64,000 nucleotides of DNA from an uncultured Bacteroidales bacterium (GTDB lineage Bacteria > Bacteroidota > Bacteroidia > Bacteroidales > UBA932). The translations under genes were made by a program, and so were the position numbers. Within the stretch, counting starts at the first letter, position 1; every line of letters begins with the position of its first letter. Location: contig CALUPT010000014.1 of assembly GCA_944322715.1 (NCBI GenBank), forward strand, positions 1-64,000, given 5' to 3'. Shown here one piece after another: positions 6,648-19,659 of the stretch. The notes under the pieces were generated by a model that was not told where the DNA came from, made no database searches, and saw only the letters and a program-made list of their open reading frames with translations.

Positions 6648-7154
6648 ATGCCAACTTATCACATCGATCAGATCGACCAGAAAATCCTTTCGTTCCTCGT
6701 GAAGAATGCGAGGATGCCATTCCTTGAGATTGCAAGGGAATGCGGCGTCTCCGGTGCCGCGATACACCAGAGAGTGAAGAGACTTGAAGCCAACGGAGTG
6801 ATCACCGGATCACGTCTGCTCGTAAAGCCTCAGGCCCTCGGACTGAATGTATGCGCCTTCATCAGCGTATCGCTTTCGGAAGCGAACAAGTACCCGGAAG
6901 TAATCGAAGCCTTCAGGAAGATTTCGGAAATCGTGGAATGCCATTTCGTGACGGGAAAGTTCAACCTTCTGCTGAAAGTGTACTGTTTCGACCACGACCA
7001 CCTTATGGAAGTCCTTGTAAACACCATCCAGAAGATTCCGTATGTGCAGTCGACAGATACGCAGATCTCTCTCGACCAGGCCATAGAGCGCCAGGTATGG
7101 GTCAAGGAATATCAGAACACCAGTTTCTCTTCAAGTTCAAAGTCCCCGAGATAG
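6648..7154 (+). CDS. Lrp/AsnC-family transcriptional regulator
   Basis: A 168-residue Lrp/AsnC regulator. These bind DNA as dimers or octamers and respond to amino acids or related metabolites. The N-terminal winged helix-turn-helix (about residues 5-60) reads QIDQKILSFLVKNARMPF with SGAAIHQRVKRLEANGVI as the recognition part. The RAM ligand-binding domain follows (about 70-145), with CHFVTGKFNLLLKV and VLVNTIQKIPYV. The C-terminal tail is serine-rich (SFSSSSKS). The gene has its own promoter, and its last 18 bases overlap the convergent ispD gene. The effector and target genes are not evident from the context. Confidence 0.93.
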   Translation: MPTYHIDQIDQKILSFLVKNARMPFLEIARECGVSGAAIHQRVKRLEANGVITGSRLLVKPQALGLNVCAFISVSLSEANKYPEVIEAFRKISEIVECHFVTGKFNLLLKVYCFDHDHLMEVLVNTIQKIPYVQSTDTQISLDQAIERQVWVKEYQNTSFSSSSKSPR

Positions 7155-7856
7155 GGACATGACCGCTCCGGCAAGGGCCAGGTCCTCCGGAGTGGTTATC
7201 TTGATATTGAACCGCTCCCCTGCCACGTAGGAGAGCGGTATTTTTGCAGCCGCTGCCACCGATGCATCATCCGTGAATGAAGTATCGTACGCCTGACGGT
7301 ATGCCTCTTTCAGAAGTTCGGAGCGGAACACTTGCGGAGTCTGGGCCGCATACAGGAGGCTGCGGTCAACGGTCATTCCATCCACCGCGGTCAGGGCTCC
7401 CGACCGCGGATCCTTTTTCAGGACTTTCATGGTATCCACGCACGGGATTACGGGAATCACTGCAGGAGCATTTTCCGCCATGGAGAACATTTCCCTTATC
7501 AGATCCGAGGAAATCAGGGGACGAACACCATCATGTACGGCCACTATGGCCCCATCCGGGACATGCTCCAGTCCGTTCCTTACCGAATGGAACCGGGTGA
7601 ACCCTCCCCGCACCAGCCGTTGCGGGCAGAGGAAACTGCGTTCCGAACAATATGCCCTCCAGACTTCGGCATACGGCTCCGGAAGGACGGTAATTACCTT
7701 GATGTCCGGCTCCGCATCCATGAATTTCTCGATGGTCATCTGCAATATCGCCTTCCCCCTCAGTTCAAGAAACTGTTTGGGCACGGATGCCCCCATTCGT
7801 GTCCCGCTTCCGCCGGCCATCACCAGCAGGTATTTCGGTTTTCTGTTTCCGTTCAT
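7137..7856 (-). CDS. ispD: 2-C-methyl-D-erythritol 4-phosphate cytidylyltransferase
   Basis: A 239-residue enzyme of the MEP isoprenoid pathway that joins CTP and methylerythritol phosphate. The nucleotide-binding loop is clear (LLVMAGGSGTRMGASVPKQF), followed by VHDGVRPLIS, the MTVDRSLLYAAQTPQVF segment and the C-terminal FNIKITTPEDL. The length is normal. I start at the ATG at 7856; an in-frame TTG at 7871 adds only five residues. It is convergent with the Lrp/AsnC gene, with an 18-base overlap, and divergent from mreB. Confidence 0.95.
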   Translation of the reverse strand: MNGNRKPKYLLVMAGGSGTRMGASVPKQFLELRGKAILQMTIEKFMDAEPDIKVITVLPEPYAEVWRAYCSERSFLCPQRLVRGGFTRFHSVRNGLEHVPDGAIVAVHDGVRPLISSDLIREMFSMAENAPAVIPVIPCVDTMKVLKKDPRSGALTAVDGMTVDRSLLYAAQTPQVFRSELLKEAYRQAYDTSFTDDASVAAAAKIPLSYVAGERFNIKITTPEDLALAGAVMSLSRGL

Positions 7857-7944
7857 AAGTCTTACGTACAAAAATACTGAATTTTACCGGAAATTGTCAT
7901 GTTTTCCGCCGATATGGATTTTATGGAAGTTTTTCACCGTGATT

Positions 7945-7978
7945 TTGTCTGTTATATGGACTTTTTTGATTAATTTTA
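7945..7978 (+). promoter_or_regulatory. Possible promoter of the mreB operon
   Basis: TTG (7945-7947) and TAATTTTA (7971-7978) are separated by 23 bp in the gap between the divergent ispD and mreB genes. The -7 box departs from TAnnTTTG in the last base and the spacer is long, so this is tentative. Confidence 0.3.
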
Positions 7979-8006
7979 CGGTCTGTTTTTCAAAAAGGTA
8001 CAACAG

Positions 8007-9029
8007 ATGGGATTTTCATTTTTGACACAGGAACTTGCAATCGATCTGGGGACAGCCAACACGGTCATTTTCCAGAACGACAAGATTATCCTCGACGAAC
8101 CTAGCATACTTGCGATAGACAACAGTTCCGGCAAGCTCATTGCCCTCGGCCAGAAAGCAAAGCTCATGGCAGGCAAAGAGAATCCGGGCATCAGGACGAT
8201 AAGGCCTCTGCGCGACGGTGTAATCGCAGATTTCAACGCCGCAGAAATGATGATCAGAGGATTCATCAAACAGGCAAACAGCAACAGGTCGTTTCTCTTC
8301 TCGCCGAACCTGAAGATTGTCGTGGGCATTCCTTCAGGAAGTACGGAAGTGGAGATAAGGGCCGTACGCGACTCCACGGAACATGCCGGAGGCCGGGATG
8401 TATATCTGATTTTCGAACCGATGGCAGCCGCTCTCGGAGTGGGGCTTGATGTCGAGGCGCCGAAAGGCAACATGGTGGTCGACATCGGAGGAGGAACGAC
8501 GGAGATAGCTGTCATCTCGCTGGGCGGCATTGTGGTGCAGAACAGCATCCGCGTAGCCGGGGATGAACTGACAAGCGACATACAGAACTACCTGAGGCAG
8601 CAGCACAACATCAAGGTCGGGGAAATCATGGCGGAAAAGATCAAGATTGCCGTAGGAGCCGTGCTTCCGGACCTTGATGAGGAGCCGGAGCCGTACATCG
8701 TAAGAGGACCGAACCTCATGACGGCCCATCCTATCGAGGCGACGGTCACATACCAGGATGTAGCCCACTGTCTGGACAAGAGCATTGCGAAGATAGAATC
8801 GGCAATCCTCCATGTCCTGGAACAGACGCCGCCGGAACTGTATGCGGATATCGTGGAGGATGGCATCTTCCTGTCCGGAGGAGGCGCCCTGCTGAGAGGA
8901 CTGGCCAAGAGGCTGTCAGAGAAGGTGAACATTCCTTTCCATGTTGCGGAAGACCCTCTCCGCGCTGTCGCAAGGGGAACATGCATAGCCCTCAAGGGCA
9001 CTTCGCACTATCCATTCCTCATGAAATGA
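8007..9029 (+). CDS. mreB: Rod shape-determining protein MreB
   Basis: A 340-residue bacterial actin that polymerises on the inner face of the membrane and guides lateral wall synthesis. The phosphate-binding loops are visible as DLGTANTV near residue 12 and DIGGGTTE near residue 160. An amphipathic N-terminal start (MGFSFLTQEL) may help membrane binding. The length is normal. It is first in the operon mreB-mreC-mreD-mrdA-rodA, whose genes are separated by four bases or overlap. Confidence 0.98.
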   Translation: MGFSFLTQELAIDLGTANTVIFQNDKIILDEPSILAIDNSSGKLIALGQKAKLMAGKENPGIRTIRPLRDGVIADFNAAEMMIRGFIKQANSNRSFLFSPNLKIVVGIPSGSTEVEIRAVRDSTEHAGGRDVYLIFEPMAAALGVGLDVEAPKGNMVVDIGGGTTEIAVISLGGIVVQNSIRVAGDELTSDIQNYLRQQHNIKVGEIMAEKIKIAVGAVLPDLDEEPEPYIVRGPNLMTAHPIEATVTYQDVAHCLDKSIAKIESAILHVLEQTPPELYADIVEDGIFLSGGGALLRGLAKRLSEKVNIPFHVAEDPLRAVARGTCIALKGTSHYPFLMK

Positions 9030-9033
9030 CATC

Positions 9034-9843
9034 ATGCCTCGCAGAGGGAACATGATATATTACATAACCGTTGCGGCTGTCTTCATAATCCTTGAGACAG
9101 CCGCTGCGGTTATGCTCGGATACAACGGACAGTTGCAGAACACATGGATAGGCAAAGGGCTGCACGGCTTCATGGCAAGCGTCTGGGGAGGCACGGAATC
9201 CGTCCGGCATTACTTTTCCCTCGGACAGGAAAACAGGGACCTTGCCATGGAGAACTACAGGCTGCAGCTGGAACTGCGGAAACACGGGCTCGAGGCCAGG
9301 ACGGGGGATATGCCGTGGAACGACACCGCCGGACGTTTCCGGTACATCCCGGCAGAGATACTGAAAATGAGCAACAACCGCCAGCACAACTATCTGATAA
9401 TCGACAAGGGGTCGGAAGACGGGATACAGCCCATGTCCGGCATCATCACCGGGGAAGGGACGGTCGGCATCGTAGAGGCGGTAAGCAGACATTATGCCTA
9501 CGCCATCTCCTTCGACAACCCTGACATGGCCGTCAGCGCGCGGCTCGGGAGGGACGGGGCTGCGGGGACCCTCGTATGGGCCGGAACCGGCAGCAGGGAT
9601 GCCATCCTGAACGAGATTCCCCACCATATCGATGTGGAAGAGGGCGACACCGTATTCACCAGCGGCTTTTCCGCAATATTCCCTCCGGACATTCCGCTCG
9701 GCGTAACCGGCGACAAGAGCCTGGTGAACGGATCATTCTTCAGGATAGACGTGAGACTTTTCGAGGATTTCAGGAAACTGAGATTCGTGACGGTGGCGCT
9801 CAGCATCGACAAGGAAGAGATTGAAGCTTTGGAAAACGAATGA
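9034..9843 (+). CDS. mreC: Rod shape-determining protein MreC
   Basis: A 269-residue bitopic membrane protein that links MreB to the periplasmic wall-synthesis machinery. One membrane segment (about residues 8-28, ITVAAVFIILETAAAVML) is followed by a short coiled coil (about 65-95) and the periplasmic MreC beta domain, with YLIIDKGSEDGIQPMSG and DTVFTSGFSAIFPPDIPLG. It begins four bases after the mreB stop and overlaps mreD by ATGA, so translation is probably coupled. Confidence 0.95.
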   Translation: MPRRGNMIYYITVAAVFIILETAAAVMLGYNGQLQNTWIGKGLHGFMASVWGGTESVRHYFSLGQENRDLAMENYRLQLELRKHGLEARTGDMPWNDTAGRFRYIPAEILKMSNNRQHNYLIIDKGSEDGIQPMSGIITGEGTVGIVEAVSRHYAYAISFDNPDMAVSARLGRDGAAGTLVWAGTGSRDAILNEIPHHIDVEEGDTVFTSGFSAIFPPDIPLGVTGDKSLVNGSFFRIDVRLFEDFRKLRFVTVALSIDKEEIEALENE

Positions 9844-10349
9844 AGACGGTACAGAATTTCGGACTGATGTATATACTGATGGTGGTAGGACAGATGTTCA
9901 TCTGCAACTACTTCCACCTGAGCATGTATGTCTCGCTGACCATACTGCCGGCCATAATGCTCTGCATTCCGCTGTCCGCAGGTACGATAACGGCAATGCT
10001 CATCGCATTCGCATCAGGACTGGCAGTGGATGCCCTGTCTGATTCCGTGCTCGGGCTGAACGCCCTTTCTCTTGTCCCCGTCGCCCTGTGCAGGAAACCG
10101 GTAATACGGCTTTTCCTTGGAGATGAAATCATCGAAAGGAAAGAGAGTTTCTCGTTCAGGCAGAACGGGTTCATGAAAATCGCGGGAATGACGGCCATCT
10201 GCCTGTCTGTCTTTCTTATGATATACATTACGGCGGATGGGGCAGGCGTCCGCCCTCTGTGGTTCAATGCGGCCAGGTTCGCTGCATCCCTGGCATGCAG
10301 CTGGCTGCTGTCCCTGCTTGTCGTCAATATCCTCACTTCAGCCGACTGA
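9840..10349 (+). CDS. mreD: Rod shape-determining protein MreD
   Basis: A 169-residue integral membrane protein with five to six hydrophobic segments, such as YILMVVGQMFICNYF and VSLTILPAIMLCIP near the N-terminus. It is low in sequence conservation, as is usual for MreD; the assignment rests on length, topology and position between mreC and mrdA. The conserved region with GLAVDALSDSVLGLNAL fits the family. The start overlaps the mreC stop. Confidence 0.88.
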   Translation: MKTVQNFGLMYILMVVGQMFICNYFHLSMYVSLTILPAIMLCIPLSAGTITAMLIAFASGLAVDALSDSVLGLNALSLVPVALCRKPVIRLFLGDEIIERKESFSFRQNGFMKIAGMTAICLSVFLMIYITADGAGVRPLWFNAARFAASLACSWLLSLLVVNILTSAD

Positions 10350-10353
10350 CGCC

Positions 10354-12195
10354 ATGAACATCGACAGACAGAACAGACTGCTGATCGGGCTCGGGGTTGT
10401 GGCCGCAGTCCTCATAATCCGGCTGTTCGTGATCCAGATCGTGGACACAAGCTACAAGATAGACGCCTCCAACAACTCAATGGTCTACCAGACCATCTAC
10501 CCCACCCGAGGCATCATCCATGACAGGAACGGCAAGATCCTCGTCGGCAACAAAATCACATACGACCTGCTTGTCACTCCGAAGGAAGTGGAAGAATTCG
10601 ACACTCTCGCCCTGAGCGATGTACTCGGGGTAACCCCCGGCTTCATCAGGGAGAAAATGGACGGATATTACCGTAACCGGAGGAAAATAGGCTATCAGAG
10701 TGTCGTAATGCTCAAACAGCTTCCGGCAGAGACATACCTCAAATTCGCGGAAGTGGCATACAAGTTCCCGGGATTCAGGGGGCAGGCCCGCAGCATCCGC
10801 GAATACCCTTTCAACGCCGGAGGCAACCTGCTCGGCTATGTCTCGGAAGTGGACCAGGACTACATCGACAGACACAAGGGAGAATACAGCAGCGGGGACT
10901 ATGCCGGAAAGACAGGAATAGAGGCCGCCCGGGAAAAGGAACTGAAAGGGGAGAAAGGATATGCCATCTATCTCCGCAATTCCCACAACAAGATCGAATC
11001 CCGCTACAGGGATGGCGCGATGGACAAGGAGGCCATCCCCGGCAGCGACATCACCGCCACCATCGATTCCGACCTGCAGAATTACGGGCAGCAGCTGATG
11101 CAGAACAAGGTCGGAAGTCTTGTGGCCATAGAGCCATCCACAGGCGAGATCCTGACCCTGGTATCAAGCCCGGGAATAGACGTGGATGTGCTGGCAGACT
11201 TCGGCAACCACTATAACGAGATACTGGACAACCCATACAGGCCGATGTTCAACAGGGCGGTGCAGGCGCCGTACCCGCCCGGCTCGGTATTCAAGCTGGT
11301 CAACGGGCTGATAGGCCTGCAGGAAGGAGTCCTCACTCCAGAGACTGAATATCCGTGCAGCATGGGATACCATTTCGGACGCAACAGGTTAGGCTGCCAC
11401 GCACACCGGTCGCCCCTCGACCTGGAGGAATCCATAATGATGTCCTGCAATGCATACTACTGCTATGTCCTGAGGAACATACTCGAAAACGAAAAATACG
11501 GTTCGATAGGGGAAGCGCTGGACAAATGGGACGAATATGTCAGAAGTTTCGGTTTCGGAAGGAAACTGGGCAGCGATTTTCCGGCCGAACTCGGAGGTAC
11601 CATCCCCGATGCGGCGTATTACGACAAGGTCTACGGCAAGGGAGCATGGAAGGCCACGAACGTCATCTCCCTCTCCATCGGACAGGGAGAGATCGGCTGT
11701 ACTCCCCTGCATTTGGCCAACCTGTGCGCTACAGTGGCCAACCGGGGCTTCTATTATATTCCCCATATCATAAAGGATTCCCGGAACGTGACCATCGATG
11801 CCAGATACAGGGAACGCCAGTACACGATGGTCGACACTTCCTATTTCCCTGTCGTGGTCGAAGGCATGTACAGGGCGGTGAACAGCGGTTACGGCAGCGG
11901 GGGCACGGCAAGCGTTGCCGCAGTGCCAGGACTCGAAATCTGCGGCAAGACAGGCACGGCGCAGAATCCGAGAGGGGATGACAATTCCGTGTTCATCTGT
12001 TTCGCGCCCAAGGACAACCCGCGGATTGCGGTAGCGGCATATATAGAGCACGGCTCGTTCGGCGCGCGCTGGGCGGCTCCCATAGCATCCCTGCTCGTGG
12101 AAAAATATCTCAACGGCGAAATTTCCCCGCAGAGAGAATATATAGAGAAGAGAGTGCTCGAAGGGAATCTTATGGACAAGGTAAAGCCGGAATGA
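10354..12195 (+). CDS. mrdA: Penicillin-binding protein 2 (elongasome transpeptidase)
   Basis: A 613-residue class B penicillin-binding protein that crosslinks peptidoglycan during elongation together with RodA. It has one N-terminal membrane anchor (about residues 8-28), then the pedestal domain (PTRGIIHDRNG) and the transpeptidase domain. The catalytic motifs are SVFK with Ser311, SCN at 364-366 and KTGTA at 532-536. I start at the ATG at 10354, five bases after mreD; a longer frame from 10237 runs inside mreD and lacks family signal. The 3' end overlaps rodA by ATGA. Confidence 0.96.
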   Translation: MNIDRQNRLLIGLGVVAAVLIIRLFVIQIVDTSYKIDASNNSMVYQTIYPTRGIIHDRNGKILVGNKITYDLLVTPKEVEEFDTLALSDVLGVTPGFIREKMDGYYRNRRKIGYQSVVMLKQLPAETYLKFAEVAYKFPGFRGQARSIREYPFNAGGNLLGYVSEVDQDYIDRHKGEYSSGDYAGKTGIEAAREKELKGEKGYAIYLRNSHNKIESRYRDGAMDKEAIPGSDITATIDSDLQNYGQQLMQNKVGSLVAIEPSTGEILTLVSSPGIDVDVLADFGNHYNEILDNPYRPMFNRAVQAPYPPGSVFKLVNGLIGLQEGVLTPETEYPCSMGYHFGRNRLGCHAHRSPLDLEESIMMSCNAYYCYVLRNILENEKYGSIGEALDKWDEYVRSFGFGRKLGSDFPAELGGTIPDAAYYDKVYGKGAWKATNVISLSIGQGEIGCTPLHLANLCATVANRGFYYIPHIIKDSRNVTIDARYRERQYTMVDTSYFPVVVEGMYRAVNSGYGSGGTASVAAVPGLEICGKTGTAQNPRGDDNSVFICFAPKDNPRIAVAAYIEHGSFGARWAAPIASLLVEKYLNGEISPQREYIEKRVLEGNLMDKVKPE

Positions 12196-13658
12196 CTATG
12201 AGACTTTCTGAAAAGGGAATATTGAGGAATACCGACTGGTGGATAGTGGCCGCATACATAGTCCTTGTGGTCATAGGGCTGATGAACATCTACGCATCAA
12301 TCCATTCCACCGGAGTCACATCGATATTCGACCCTGCGGGAAGGAGCGGGAAACAGTTCATCTGGACAATGGTAAGCATAGGGGCGGCCGCCCTGATACT
12401 GTTCGTCATCAACCCGAGAATATACGAAGGGCTGTCCCTTCCCATCTATATCGGCACCGTTGCCCTGCTTGTCGCTGTCATCTTTCTCGGCACCGAGGTC
12501 AAAGGCTCGCGGTCATGGTTCGAACTCGGACCCGCAAGATTCCAGCCCGCCGAAATATCCAAGATAGCCACTTCCCTGCTGCTTGCCACCGTCATGAGCC
12601 AGTTCGGATTCAGGATGGGCCGGATAAAGGATTTCCTCACCGTCGCCGCCATTGTGACGGTCCCGATGCTGATAATCATAGCGCAGAGCGAGACCGGATC
12701 GGCCCTGGTCTATGTCGGATTCATCTTCGTCCTGTACAGGGAAGGGCTGTCCGGCTGGATAATCTTTCTGATAGGGATATTCATCGCCCTGTTCATTCTC
12801 ACCCTTACGGTATCCCCCTATGCAGCCATCCTCACCCTTGCCCTGGTGGTCAGCTTCTGCGATGCGGCATATACCGGATTCATGAAACAGTGGCTCAGGA
12901 TATATCTTCCGGTCCTTGCCGTCCTTGCAGGTCTTCCGTTCCTGCTCGGTTATCTCTGCTCGCTGACGGAGAATCCCGATGCCTTCATCCGGAGGATCGA
13001 CCCTGTACATATCCTTCTCGGGGCCGGCGCCGTTGCCATCCCGTTCCTCCTTTTCAGGGCGTACAGGAGCCGTAAACCGTTCACTCTGCTTGCAATAGCG
13101 ACATTCATCATAGGGGTAGCCCTGTCATTCTCCACGGAATTCATTTTCGAAAACGTGCTCCAGGATCACCAGCGCCAGAGGATCGAGGTCCTGCTCGGGA
13201 TGAAGGAAGACCCCACCGGAGTGGGATACAATGTGAACCAGTCCATGATTGCCATCGGGTCCGGAGGGTTTCTCGGGAAAGGATATCTGCACGGCACCCA
13301 GACGACCTACGGATTTGTCCCGGAACAGAGTACCGACTTCATTTTCTGCACCATCGGAGAAGAGTGGGGCTTCGTCGGCGCCACTGCCGTGATACTCATC
13401 TACATATTCCTGATATGCAGAATCATCATTTCCGCAGAGAAGAGCAGGGAGGCATTCACCCGGATTTACGGATACTGCGTCGCCAGCTGCATCTTCATGC
13501 ACCTTTTCATCAATATAGGCATGACAATCGGCCTCATGCCGGTCATCGGCATTCCGCTTCCGTTCGTCAGCTACGGAGGTTCATCCCTGCTGGCGTTCAC
13601 CATACTGCTTTTCATTTTCATTGCCCTGAAAAGCAATGAAAACCATAATTTTACATAA
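12192..13658 (+). CDS. rodA: Rod shape-determining protein RodA (SEDS glycosyltransferase)
   Basis: A 488-residue polytopic SEDS-family peptidoglycan polymerase and partner of PBP2. Around ten membrane segments can be seen. Family motifs include RSWFELGPARFQPAEISKIA near residue 105-125 and the C-terminal GIPLPFVSYGGSSLLAF. The length is at the long end for RodA because the loop regions around residues 200-310 are extended. It overlaps mrdA by four bases and is the last gene before a weak hairpin. Confidence 0.96.
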   Translation: MTMRLSEKGILRNTDWWIVAAYIVLVVIGLMNIYASIHSTGVTSIFDPAGRSGKQFIWTMVSIGAAALILFVINPRIYEGLSLPIYIGTVALLVAVIFLGTEVKGSRSWFELGPARFQPAEISKIATSLLLATVMSQFGFRMGRIKDFLTVAAIVTVPMLIIIAQSETGSALVYVGFIFVLYREGLSGWIIFLIGIFIALFILTLTVSPYAAILTLALVVSFCDAAYTGFMKQWLRIYLPVLAVLAGLPFLLGYLCSLTENPDAFIRRIDPVHILLGAGAVAIPFLLFRAYRSRKPFTLLAIATFIIGVALSFSTEFIFENVLQDHQRQRIEVLLGMKEDPTGVGYNVNQSMIAIGSGGFLGKGYLHGTQTTYGFVPEQSTDFIFCTIGEEWGFVGATAVILIYIFLICRIIISAEKSREAFTRIYGYCVASCIFMHLFINIGMTIGLMPVIGIPLPFVSYGGSSLLAFTILLFIFIALKSNENHNFT

Positions 13659-13660
13659 TC

Positions 13661-13677
13661 CGGACCATTTTGGTCCG
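13661..13677 (+). terminator. Short hairpin after rodA
   Basis: CGGACC (13661-13666) and GGTCCG (13672-13677) form a perfect 6-bp stem with a 5-base loop, two bases after the rodA stop. There is no T run, so termination may be partial and some transcripts could continue into the atp operon. Confidence 0.35.
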
Positions 13678-13752
13678 ATTCGTCATTGGCCTTCCGCAAC
13701 GGGAATACCGGCATGACGAAACAAACCATTCAAATGAGGTAAGGTGGCTTAA

Positions 13753-15327
<1,575 letters not shown>

Positions 15328-15338
15328 AGAAAGATGCC

Positions 15339-15610
15339 ATGGAACTCGTAATCGTCTCTCCGGTCCGCAGACTGTATTCGGCAGAAGCAGATGAAGTGTC
15401 TTTTCCCGGCACGGCAGGCAGGTTTACCGTCCTTACCGGACACGCCCCGCTGATATCGAGCCTCGAGGAAGGGGACATCATATACACGGTACATGGCCGG
15501 CAGACATCCCTGAGGGTGAAAAGGGGATGCGTCAGGGTGCTGGACGACAGCATCGAGGCATGCGTGGAGACCGACGCCGCAACCGGTACGCCGGACAACA
15601 AGGAAAAGGA

Positions 15611-15614
<4 letters not shown>
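15339..15614 (+). CDS. atpC: F1 ATP synthase subunit epsilon
   Basis: A 91-residue epsilon subunit consisting only of the N-terminal beta-sandwich (VIVSPVRRLYSAEADEVSFPG, then TGHAPLISSLEEGDI). The two-helix C-terminal domain that inhibits ATP hydrolysis in other bacteria is missing, as is usual in Bacteroidota. It starts 11 bases after atpD and overlaps atpB by ATGA. Confidence 0.93.
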
Positions 15615-16970
<1,356 letters not shown>

Positions 16971-16982
16971 ACCGCAGAGGCT

Positions 16983-17501
16983 ATGGGACTGTTGCAACCG
17001 GAACCGGGACTGCTCATCTGGATGACCATTGCGTTCCTCGTTGTCTTCATATTGCTCGCGAAGTTCGGCTTCCCGGCAATGCTGAAGGCTCTTGACGAGC
17101 GCAAGGAATACATCGACTCATCTCTCAAGGCAGCGGAAAAGGCACAGCAGAAACTGTCCGGCCTCCAGAGCGAGATGGACGGGATACGGGCGGAGGCTGA
17201 AAGGCAGAAAGCCGATATCCTGAGATCCGCCGCCGAGACAAGGGAGAAAATCCTCTCGGAGGCCAGGGCCCGTGCCGAAGAACAGGGAGAAAGGATCATC
17301 GCTGCCGCAAAGGCAACCGCAGAGACGGAAAGGGAAGCCATTCTCCGCGATGCCCGGCATCAGGTCGCACTGCTCTCCATTGCAATCAGCGAAAAGCTCC
17401 TGCGCAGCAGGCTGGATGATGAGCAGTCCCAGACTTCTCTCGCGGAGAAGCTGCTTGAAGAACTGGACAGAAAGGATACGGCTCCCCGTAAGGAGGCATA
17501 G
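16983..17501 (+). CDS. atpF: Fo ATP synthase subunit b
   Basis: A 172-residue peripheral stalk subunit. One membrane segment near the N-terminus (LLIWMTIAFLVVFILLAKFG) is followed by a long charged coiled coil rich in Ala, Glu, Lys and Arg that runs nearly to the end. Length and pattern are normal. It begins 12 bases after atpE and ends two bases before atpH. Confidence 0.95.
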   Translation: MGLLQPEPGLLIWMTIAFLVVFILLAKFGFPAMLKALDERKEYIDSSLKAAEKAQQKLSGLQSEMDGIRAEAERQKADILRSAAETREKILSEARARAEEQGERIIAAAKATAETEREAILRDARHQVALLSIAISEKLLRSRLDDEQSQTSLAEKLLEELDRKDTAPRKEA

Positions 17502-17503
17502 GA

Positions 17504-18058
17504 ATGGATACCGGACTGATATCAAGAAGATACGCCAAGGCTTTGGCCGACTATTCCGCCAGAAGGAACGAAGAGGCGCATGTGTACGGAGAAGTGCAGC
17601 AGATGACGAAGCTCTTCAGACAGGAGAATCTGCTCCATGAGGCGCTGCAGTCTCCCGTCCTTCCGATAGAGGAAAAAGTCAGCGCATTCAGCCATCTCTC
17701 CCCTGCCCCGCTGAGCGGGTCGCTGCTGGATTTCATAAGACTGGTGATACGCCATCACCGCGAATCCAGCCTTTACCTTATGTTCCTTTCGTTCATGGAC
17801 CTGTACAGGGAAAGACACAACATAAGGGAAGCTGAACTGGTGACGGCCTCCCCCGTCGGAAAGGAAGTGGAGGAAAATCTGCGCAGGAAAGTACAGGAAT
17901 GGTCGGGATGTACCGTCAACATCACGCGCAAGGTGAACCCGGCCCTGATAGGCGGATTCGTCTTCCGGATGGATGACACCCTGATCGATGCCAGCATCTC
18001 ATCGCAACTGAAAATGCTGCGCAACAGGTTGGGTAACGAACCGATACGTAAAATCTGA
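17504..18058 (+). CDS. atpH: F1 ATP synthase subunit delta
   Basis: A 184-residue delta subunit that joins the peripheral stalk to the top of F1. The N-terminal helical domain starts [19 protein letters not shown]. The C-terminal region contains [20 protein letters not shown] and [11 protein letters not shown], both typical of the family. The position between atpF and atpA agrees. Confidence 0.95.
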   Translation: MDTGLISRRYAKALADYSARRNEEAHVYGEVQQMTKLFRQENLLHEALQSPVLPIEEKVSAFSHLSPAPLSGSLLDFIRLVIRHHRESSLYLMFLSFMDLYRERHNIREAELVTASPVGKEVEENLRRKVQEWSGCTVNITRKVNPALIGGFVFRMDDTLIDASISSQLKMLRNRLGNEPIRKI

Positions 18059-18071
18059 AATACTGTCATAT

Positions 18072-19655
18072 ATGGGTAACAACAATAGCATAAAGCCATC
18101 GGAAGTTCCCGGTGCCCTGTTGGCCGAGCTTGAGGGGATCAACCTGGAAGCGAAGTATGCCGAAGTGGGTACCGTACTTCAGGTCAGCGACGGAGTCGTC
18201 CGCATTTTCGGGCTGCGGAACGCGGAAGCGAGCGAGCTGCTTGAATTCGAAAACGGAATACGGGCCGTGGTGATGAACCTGGAGGAAGACAATGTGGGGG
18301 CCGTGCTTCTGGGTCCGACAGACCAGATCAAGGAAGGGGATACGGTCCGCAGGACAGGTCACACCGCATCCATCAATGTCAGCGAAAAGATGCTGGGACG
18401 TGTCATCAACCCGTTAGGAGTGCCGCTGGATGGCAAAGGAGAGATAGATGGGGAGACGGTGGAGATGCCCCTCGACCGCAAGGCTCCCGGCGTAATATTC
18501 AGACAGCCGGTCAGCCAGCCTCTGCAGACCGGAATCAAGGCCATCGATGCGATGATACCTATCGGCCGGGGACAGAGGGAGCTGATAATCGGGGACAGGC
18601 AGACGGGAAAGACTGCAATCGCCGTGGATACCATCATCAACCAGAGGAGCAATTACGAGGCGGGAGACCCTGTCTATTGCATATATGTGGCTGTAGGACA
18701 GAAGGCCTCCACGGTAGCGAGCCTGGTGGAGACACTCAAAAGACACGGGGCGATGGACTACACGATTGTCGTAGCGGCAATGGCGGCAGACCCGGCCGCA
18801 ATGCAGTATTACGCCCCGTTCGCAGGAGCCGCCATCGGAGAATATTTCCGCGACACGGGCCGCAATGCGCTCGTAGTCTATGATGACCTTTCCAAACAGG
18901 CAGTTGCATACAGGGAAGTGTCCCTGATACTGCGCAGGCCATCCGGCCGCGAGGCATATCCGGGAGACATCTTCTATCTGCACTCCCGCCTGCTCGAAAG
19001 GGCAGCAAAGATAATAGCGCAGGAAGAGGTGGCCAGGCAGATGAACGACCTTCCGCAATCCCTCAGGGACAAGGTACGCGGCGGAGGTTCGCTGACCGCC
19101 CTGCCTATCATAGAGACACAGGCCGGAGATGTGTCCGCATATATCCCGACCAACGTAATCTCCATTACGGATGGCCAGATATTCCTGAACACCGACCTGT
19201 TCAATGAGGGCAACCTGCCGGCCATCGATGTCGGCATTTCTGTATCCCGCGTGGGAGGGAATGCCCAGGTCAAGGCTATGAAAAAGGTAGCAGGAACACT
19301 CAAGATAGACCAGGCACAGTTCCGCGAGCTGGAATCATTCTCGAAATTCAGCAGCGACATGGACCCTGTCACCGTAGCCATCCTGGACAGAGGCCGGAAA
19401 AACGCCCGCCTCCTGATCCAGCCGCAGTACAATCCGATGCCTGTAGGCCAGCAGATAGCCGTGCTCTACTGCGGTACTCACGGACTGCTCAGGGATGTGC
19501 CGATAGAACATGTCGCGGATTTCGAAAGGCTCCTCATCGAGACCCTCAAGCCGACAGGAGTGTTCGAGACGCTGCAGAAAGACGGGCTGGAGGATGAGAC
19601 CTGCAAAAAAATCGAAGCCGCTGCTGCAGAAGTGGCTGCATCGCTAAAATCATAA
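18072..19655 (+). CDS. atpA: F1 ATP synthase subunit alpha
   Basis: The 527-residue non-catalytic nucleotide-binding subunit of F1. The P-loop GDRQTGKTA is at 174-182, and the arginine-finger motif [11 protein letters not shown] lies near residue 393. The N-terminal barrel ([19 protein letters not shown]) and the C-terminal helical domain are complete. It lies 13 bases after atpH and 4 before atpG. Confidence 0.98.
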   Translation: MGNNNSIKPSEVPGALLAELEGINLEAKYAEVGTVLQVSDGVVRIFGLRNAEASELLEFENGIRAVVMNLEEDNVGAVLLGPTDQIKEGDTVRRTGHTASINVSEKMLGRVINPLGVPLDGKGEIDGETVEMPLDRKAPGVIFRQPVSQPLQTGIKAIDAMIPIGRGQRELIIGDRQTGKTAIAVDTIINQRSNYEAGDPVYCIYVAVGQKASTVASLVETLKRHGAMDYTIVVAAMAADPAAMQYYAPFAGAAIGEYFRDTGRNALVVYDDLSKQAVAYREVSLILRRPSGREAYPGDIFYLHSRLLERAAKIIAQEEVARQMNDLPQSLRDKVRGGGSLTALPIIETQAGDVSAYIPTNVISITDGQIFLNTDLFNEGNLPAIDVGISVSRVGGNAQVKAMKKVAGTLKIDQAQFRELESFSKFSSDMDPVTVAILDRGRKNARLLIQPQYNPMPVGQQIAVLYCGTHGLLRDVPIEHVADFERLLIETLKPTGVFETLQKDGLEDETCKKIEAAAAEVAASLKS

Positions 19656-19659
19656 TGTC

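Noticed and set aside
7137..7154. Regulatory meaning of the convergent overlap of the Lrp/AsnC and ispD genes
   Set aside because: Short 3' overlaps of convergent genes are common and nothing else suggests regulation here.
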